From the NCBI RefSeq assembly GCF_900016645.1, contig NZ_CDGJ01000122.1: a stretch of DNA of 34,336 bases, one strand, 5' to 3'. Made by a program: the position numbers and the translations under genes. This document shows positions 31,508 to 34,336 of the stretch, piece by piece. How positions within the stretch are numbered: the stretch's first letter is position 1; each line of letters begins with the position of its first letter. The notes beneath the pieces are model-generated. The model had not been told where the DNA came from. It searched no databases and saw nothing but the letters and a program-made list of their open reading frames with translations. The stretch comes from Acididesulfobacillus acetoxydans. GTDB lineage: Bacteria > Bacillota > Desulfitobacteriia > Desulfitobacteriales > Desulfitobacteriaceae.

Positions 31508-31543
31508 GTTTGGGAGTTGCGGATCTTCGCGGCGGGGGTTTCG

Positions 31544-31590
31544 CCGGCCGGCGTTTTGCCGGTCGGGACGGGAATCCCCGTTCCTCGTTT
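31544..31590 (+). terminator. Two adjacent hairpins after glcD, terminator candidate
   Basis: CCGGCCGGC (31544-31552) pairs with GCCGGTCGG (31558-31566, one G-T pair). An overlapping second stem, GGGACGGG (31565-31572) with CCCGTTCC (31577-31584), is followed by TCGTTTTC. The rest of 31591-31912 is low-complexity and shows no gene; a lone TATAAT at 31687 lacks a good -35. Confidence 0.5.
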
Positions 31591-31921
31591 TCGGGCCGGG
31601 TGAGGCCCGCTGCTGCCGAGTCATGCCCAATGTGTCTGACGGGAGCGGAATATTCGCTTCGGAAACGGAAACGCTAAAATTTGACTTATAATTTGTGGGT
31701 TGCAGAAGCAGGCGGAGGAGACTGGAAGGGACGTTATGGGCGAACAAGGCGTGGATGGGCGGGGACAGTGGGGGTACGAAGGCGCGGAGTCGGAGAAATT
31801 TATCTGGCATCTGGCCGGGGAAGCGTTATCGGTGCGCCCGCGACCTTCTGCTCAGCGGGTAGCGTCGGACAGCAGGCGAATCGATGTGCGGGCTAAAGGA
31901 TAGCGAAGGGAGATGGCCGGG

Positions 31922-33700
31922 GTGGAACTGGGCACAAGGGAGTGGCACGAGATCTTAGACGCGGCGCACAACGGGATCCTGGCGGTGAACCGGGAAAGCC
32001 GGGTGATAGTCTTCAACCGGGCGGCGGCCGAATTGGTGGGATGCGTCCAGACAGAGGCCTTTGGCCGGCGTTTGGAAGAGATCATTCCCAATACCCGCCT
32101 CGCAGAGGTGATGGAAAGTGGAAAGCCCGAGTATGGTCAACCCTTGCCCTTGAGAGAACGGGTGATTGTAACCAACCGCAGTCCCATCTGGCGTGCCCAT
32201 AAGATTATTGGGGCCGTGGCCGTTTTTCAGGACATAACGGACATCGAAGCGCTGTCACAAGAACTGGAGACGGTGCGCCGGGCCCATGCCGACCTGGATG
32301 CGGTGATCGAGTCCGTCGATGACGGCATTGTCGTCGCCAACGCGCACGGTTACATCGTCAGGGCGAATCAGGCTTATCTGCGCATCGCCGGGATCGCGAG
32401 GGACGAATTTGTAGGCAAGCATTTTTCCGAACTCTTTAAACAGGGCTATCTCAACCGTTCGGTTAGCCAAATGGTCCTGGAACGCCGGGCCCGGGTCAAT
32501 GTGGTGGATGTGCGCAACGGCAAGGAACTGCTCATGACCGGAACACCGGTTTTTGACGAAAAGGGGGAACTGAGCCGGGTTGTGACCGCGGTGCGTGATA
32601 TCAGCGAGTTGAGTGAACTCAAAGCTCGTTTGGCCGAGAGTGAAGAGAAAAGCGAACGTTACTACAATGAGCTGGAACATTTGCGTTCCCGGCAGTCTTT
32701 TCGGCAGATTCTGACCAAAAACCAGGAGATGCTGGCCAAGGTGGAAATGGCTTTTCACGTAGCCAAGGTGGATTCCACGGTCCTAATTTTGGGAGAATCA
32801 GGGGTGGGCAAAGAATTGGTGGCGGGTTTGATTCACCGTGCCGGCAGCCGTTCCAAGAACCCCTTCATCACGATTAACTGCGGAGCCATTCCTCTGAATT
32901 TGCTCGAGTCTGAGCTTTTTGGCTACGAAAAGGGGGCTTTTACCGGTGCCCAAAAGGAAGGTAAGCCCGGGCTTTTTGAGTTGGCGCAAGGCGGGACATT
33001 GTTTCTGGATGAGGTCGGGGAGCTGCCCCTGGAGCTGCAGGTTAAAGTATTGCGGGCTTTGCAGGACCGGGAGATCACGCGTCTCGGGGGCAGTAAACCG
33101 ATCCGTTTGGATGTGCGCTTTGTGGCTGCGACCAACCGCGATTTGGAAGAGATGGTGCGGGAGAAAACTTTCCGGGAGGATCTGTTTTACCGTTTGAATG
33201 TCGTGCCGATCCTTATCCCTCCCCTGCGCCGGCGTAAGGAAGATATCCCGCTCCTGGTCAATGAATTCTTGCGTCGGTTCAACACCCGGTATGGTTTGCA
33301 GAAGTGGATAACACCTGAGGTTATGGGAGTTTTCATGCTCTACGATTGGCCCGGGAATATCCGCGAACTGGAAAATACAGTGGAACGGCTCATGGTGACC
33401 GGTCGGGAGGACGCGATTGGCAGAGAAAGCATGGAGGACGTTTTCTCCCCGGGGGGACTGAAGATGGCAGAAGCGGGCGGTCTGAGCTCTTTCCAGAAGG
33501 TTGGCCATGGGGAACTGCCTGAATTTCCGGGTCAGTCAGGAGGCACCTTTTCCCTGCCGCAATACCTCAAAGAGGAGGAAAGACGCCTGATCAGCGAAGC
33601 CTACGCGGTCGCGGGCAGCACGCGCAAAGCGGCTGCACTGTTAAAGATCAGCCAGTCAAGCCTTGTCAAGAAGATGCAGAAATACCGCGTCCGGGTCTAA
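31922..33700 (+). CDS. Sigma-54-dependent activator with two PAS domains
   Basis: The 592-residue enhancer-binding protein has PAS1 (~5-110, HEILDAAHNGILAVNRESRVIVFNRAAAELVG, ending VFQDITDIEAL), PAS2 (~125-230, ESVDDGIVVANAHGYIVRANQAYLRI, ending TAVRDISELSEL), a short helical linker and an AAA+ domain (~265-500). The AAA+ part has Walker A GESGVGKE (~291-298), the sigma-54 contact loop GAFTGA (~338-343), Walker B GTLFLDEVGE and WPGNIRELENTVERL. A Fis-type helix-turn-helix ends the protein (AGSTRKAAALLKISQSSLVKKMQKY). GTG 31922 is preferred because GGGAG lies nine bases upstream; ATG 31913 is directly attached to that site. A sigma-54 promoter lies 415 bp downstream, its likely target. Confidence 0.95.
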   Translation: MELGTREWHEILDAAHNGILAVNRESRVIVFNRAAAELVGCVQTEAFGRRLEEIIPNTRLAEVMESGKPEYGQPLPLRERVIVTNRSPIWRAHKIIGAVAVFQDITDIEALSQELETVRRAHADLDAVIESVDDGIVVANAHGYIVRANQAYLRIAGIARDEFVGKHFSELFKQGYLNRSVSQMVLERRARVNVVDVRNGKELLMTGTPVFDEKGELSRVVTAVRDISELSELKARLAESEEKSERYYNELEHLRSRQSFRQILTKNQEMLAKVEMAFHVAKVDSTVLILGESGVGKELVAGLIHRAGSRSKNPFITINCGAIPLNLLESELFGYEKGAFTGAQKEGKPGLFELAQGGTLFLDEVGELPLELQVKVLRALQDREITRLGGSKPIRLDVRFVAATNRDLEEMVREKTFREDLFYRLNVVPILIPPLRRRKEDIPLLVNEFLRRFNTRYGLQKWITPEVMGVFMLYDWPGNIRELENTVERLMVTGREDAIGRESMEDVFSPGGLKMAEAGGLSSFQKVGHGELPEFPGQSGGTFSLPQYLKEEERRLISEAYAVAGSTRKAAALLKISQSSLVKKMQKYRVRV

Positions 33701-33736
33701 GCCCCCGGTTTTCCTTTCGGTATGCGAAGATGATTG

Positions 33737-33758
33737 TGGGGCTGCCTACCCCCATTTA
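33737..33758 (+). terminator. Weak hairpin after the sigma-54 activator gene
   Basis: TGGGG (33737-33741) pairs with CCCCA (33750-33754), followed by TTTATC. Low stability. The region 33701-34102 has a short open frame (33840-34049) of Ser/Glu/Lys-rich, low-complexity composition that I do not accept as a gene; binding sites for the activator may lie here but none is recognisable. Confidence 0.3.
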
Positions 33759-34102
33759 TCGCCAGGGTGATGCCGTGAGGAATCACACAAGAGAAGGACC
33801 GATTCATATTAGAATCAGGCGGCGGACAGTGGGTTTCTGGTGCTCGGAAGGACACGCAAGACACGAGTTTTGAGTATTCCGACAGAGCATATCGGCTTTC
33901 ACGGCGGAAAAATTAACGGGCAGAGTTCGTCCCAAGGCTGGAAAGCGGAATCCGAATCCAATGGCACAGAAGCCGAGTCCGGATCGCAACTACGGGAAAG
34001 CAAGGTTGAACGATCGGGAAGTAAAGTTAAAAAAACAGAGGCAGAGTGATTCAAGATGGAATCAGAAAAGGCGATGATCCCTGTAAAAACGCCGGAAATA
34101 GG

Positions 34103-34122
34103 GCGTGCCAAATTTGGCACGC
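34103..34122 (+). promoter_or_regulatory. 20-bp perfect palindrome overlapping the sigma-54 promoter
   Basis: GCGTGCCAAA followed by its exact complement TTTGGCACGC. Its right half contains the -24 element. It may be an operator or simply a consequence of the promoter motif; a perfect 20-bp palindrome by chance is unlikely. Confidence 0.75.
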
Positions 34123-34130
34123 AATTTGCA
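34115..34130 (+). promoter_or_regulatory. Sigma-54 (-24/-12) promoter
   Basis: TGGCACG (34115-34121), four bases, then TTGCA (34126-34130) match the -24/-12 consensus TGGCACG-N4-TTGCW at every defined position, with the GG and GC dinucleotides 10 bp apart. It lies downstream of the sigma-54 activator gene and would start transcripts near 34141, reading out of the window. Confidence 0.9.
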
Positions 34131-34191
34131 ATAATAGTTCAATGCCCGTGCGGGAAAGCTGTCTGAGCCGGTGAAACAGCCGAGGGATAGG

Positions 34192-34335
34192 AAAGGATCA
34201 GGGGCTGCCAAAGAATCGAGGAATGCGAAAGGGCCAGGGAACGGGAAAGGCTCGCGGAATATGAGTGGGTCGAAGAAGACCAAAGGATCGGGAAAACGAG
34301 AGGATTGGGGAAACGAAGAGATCAAGGAACACGAA
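34192..34335 (+). repeat. 18-bp tandem array, eight units, downstream of the sigma-54 promoter
   Basis: Units start at 34192 and every 18 bases to 34318, for example AAAGAATCGAGGAATGCG (34210), AAAGGCTCGCGGAATATG (34246) and AAAGGATCGGGAAAACGA (34282). The pattern is RAAGGNTCGNGGAAANNN. A frame open from GTG 34171 through the window end reads Lys/Gly/Ser/Asn-rich hexapeptides (KGSGAA, KESRNA, KGPGNG, KGSRNM). No ribosome binding site is seen at 34171, so coding is doubtful; the next gene probably starts beyond the window. Confidence 0.8.
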
Positions 34336-34336
34336 A

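Noticed and set aside
33840..34049. Small protein gene of 69 codons
   Set aside because: Low-complexity Ser/Glu/Lys composition with no ribosome binding site, in a repeat-prone spacer.

Overview
The window comes from a fairly GC-rich bacterium with Gram-positive-type signals: strong AGGAGG ribosome binding sites, frequent GTG/TTG starts and extended -10 promoters. The gene set (clostridial glutamate fermentation by the methylaspartate route, class I two-subunit hydratase, 2-hydroxyacyl-CoA dehydratase-type proteins) points to an anaerobic Bacillota/Clostridia organism, perhaps Peptococcaceae-like. No species can be named from the sequence alone.

Layout. 1-950: 3' end of a MacB/FtsX-type ABC permease and its terminator. 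1116-2093: GntR-type regulator. 2387-11955: a co-directional cluster for glutamate catabolism, namely glutamate racemase (murI), the three glutamate mutase genes (glmS, glmL, glmE), methylaspartate ammonia-lyase (mal), an HgdB-like/HgdC-like iron-sulfur protein and ATPase pair, and a two-subunit hydratase that is probably mesaconase. It ends in a strong terminator at 12012. Together these would convert D- or L-glutamate to 3-methylaspartate, mesaconate and citramalate; citramalate lyase is not in the window. 12271-15024: a soluble globin-coupled chemoreceptor and a double HD/HD-GYP protein. 15041-18519, minus strand: two AT-richer nuclease-family genes (Uma2 and Rpn types) and rsmF. 18683-22941: acetoacetyl-CoA synthetase, then a decayed stretch with remnants of a xanthine dehydrogenase-type gene fused to a DUF35 protein and of an NCS2 nucleobase permease, then an intact P-loop protein. 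23339-25219: rph, rdgB and tRNA-Pro, tRNA-Arg, tRNA-His with a clear promoter and terminator. 25301-26188, minus: dapB behind a perfect-consensus promoter. 26425-31507: IclR regulator and a glcF-glcE-glcD-type D-2-hydroxyacid (lactate/glycolate) dehydrogenase operon. 31922-33700: PAS-PAS sigma-54 activator, followed at 34115 by a near-perfect sigma-54 promoter reading out of the window.

The most unusual structure is a set of short-period degenerate tandem arrays in intergenic DNA. 14-bp units occur before murI, before glmL, between glmE and mal (14 units in exact register) and, inverted, before the mesaconase genes. A 15-bp array lies before the HD-GYP gene and an 18-bp array at the right edge. 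Low-complexity in-frame insertions of about 80 residues in acetoacetyl-CoA synthetase and RsmF have a similar look, which suggests that this genome keeps generating and eroding short tandem repeats, sometimes inside genes.
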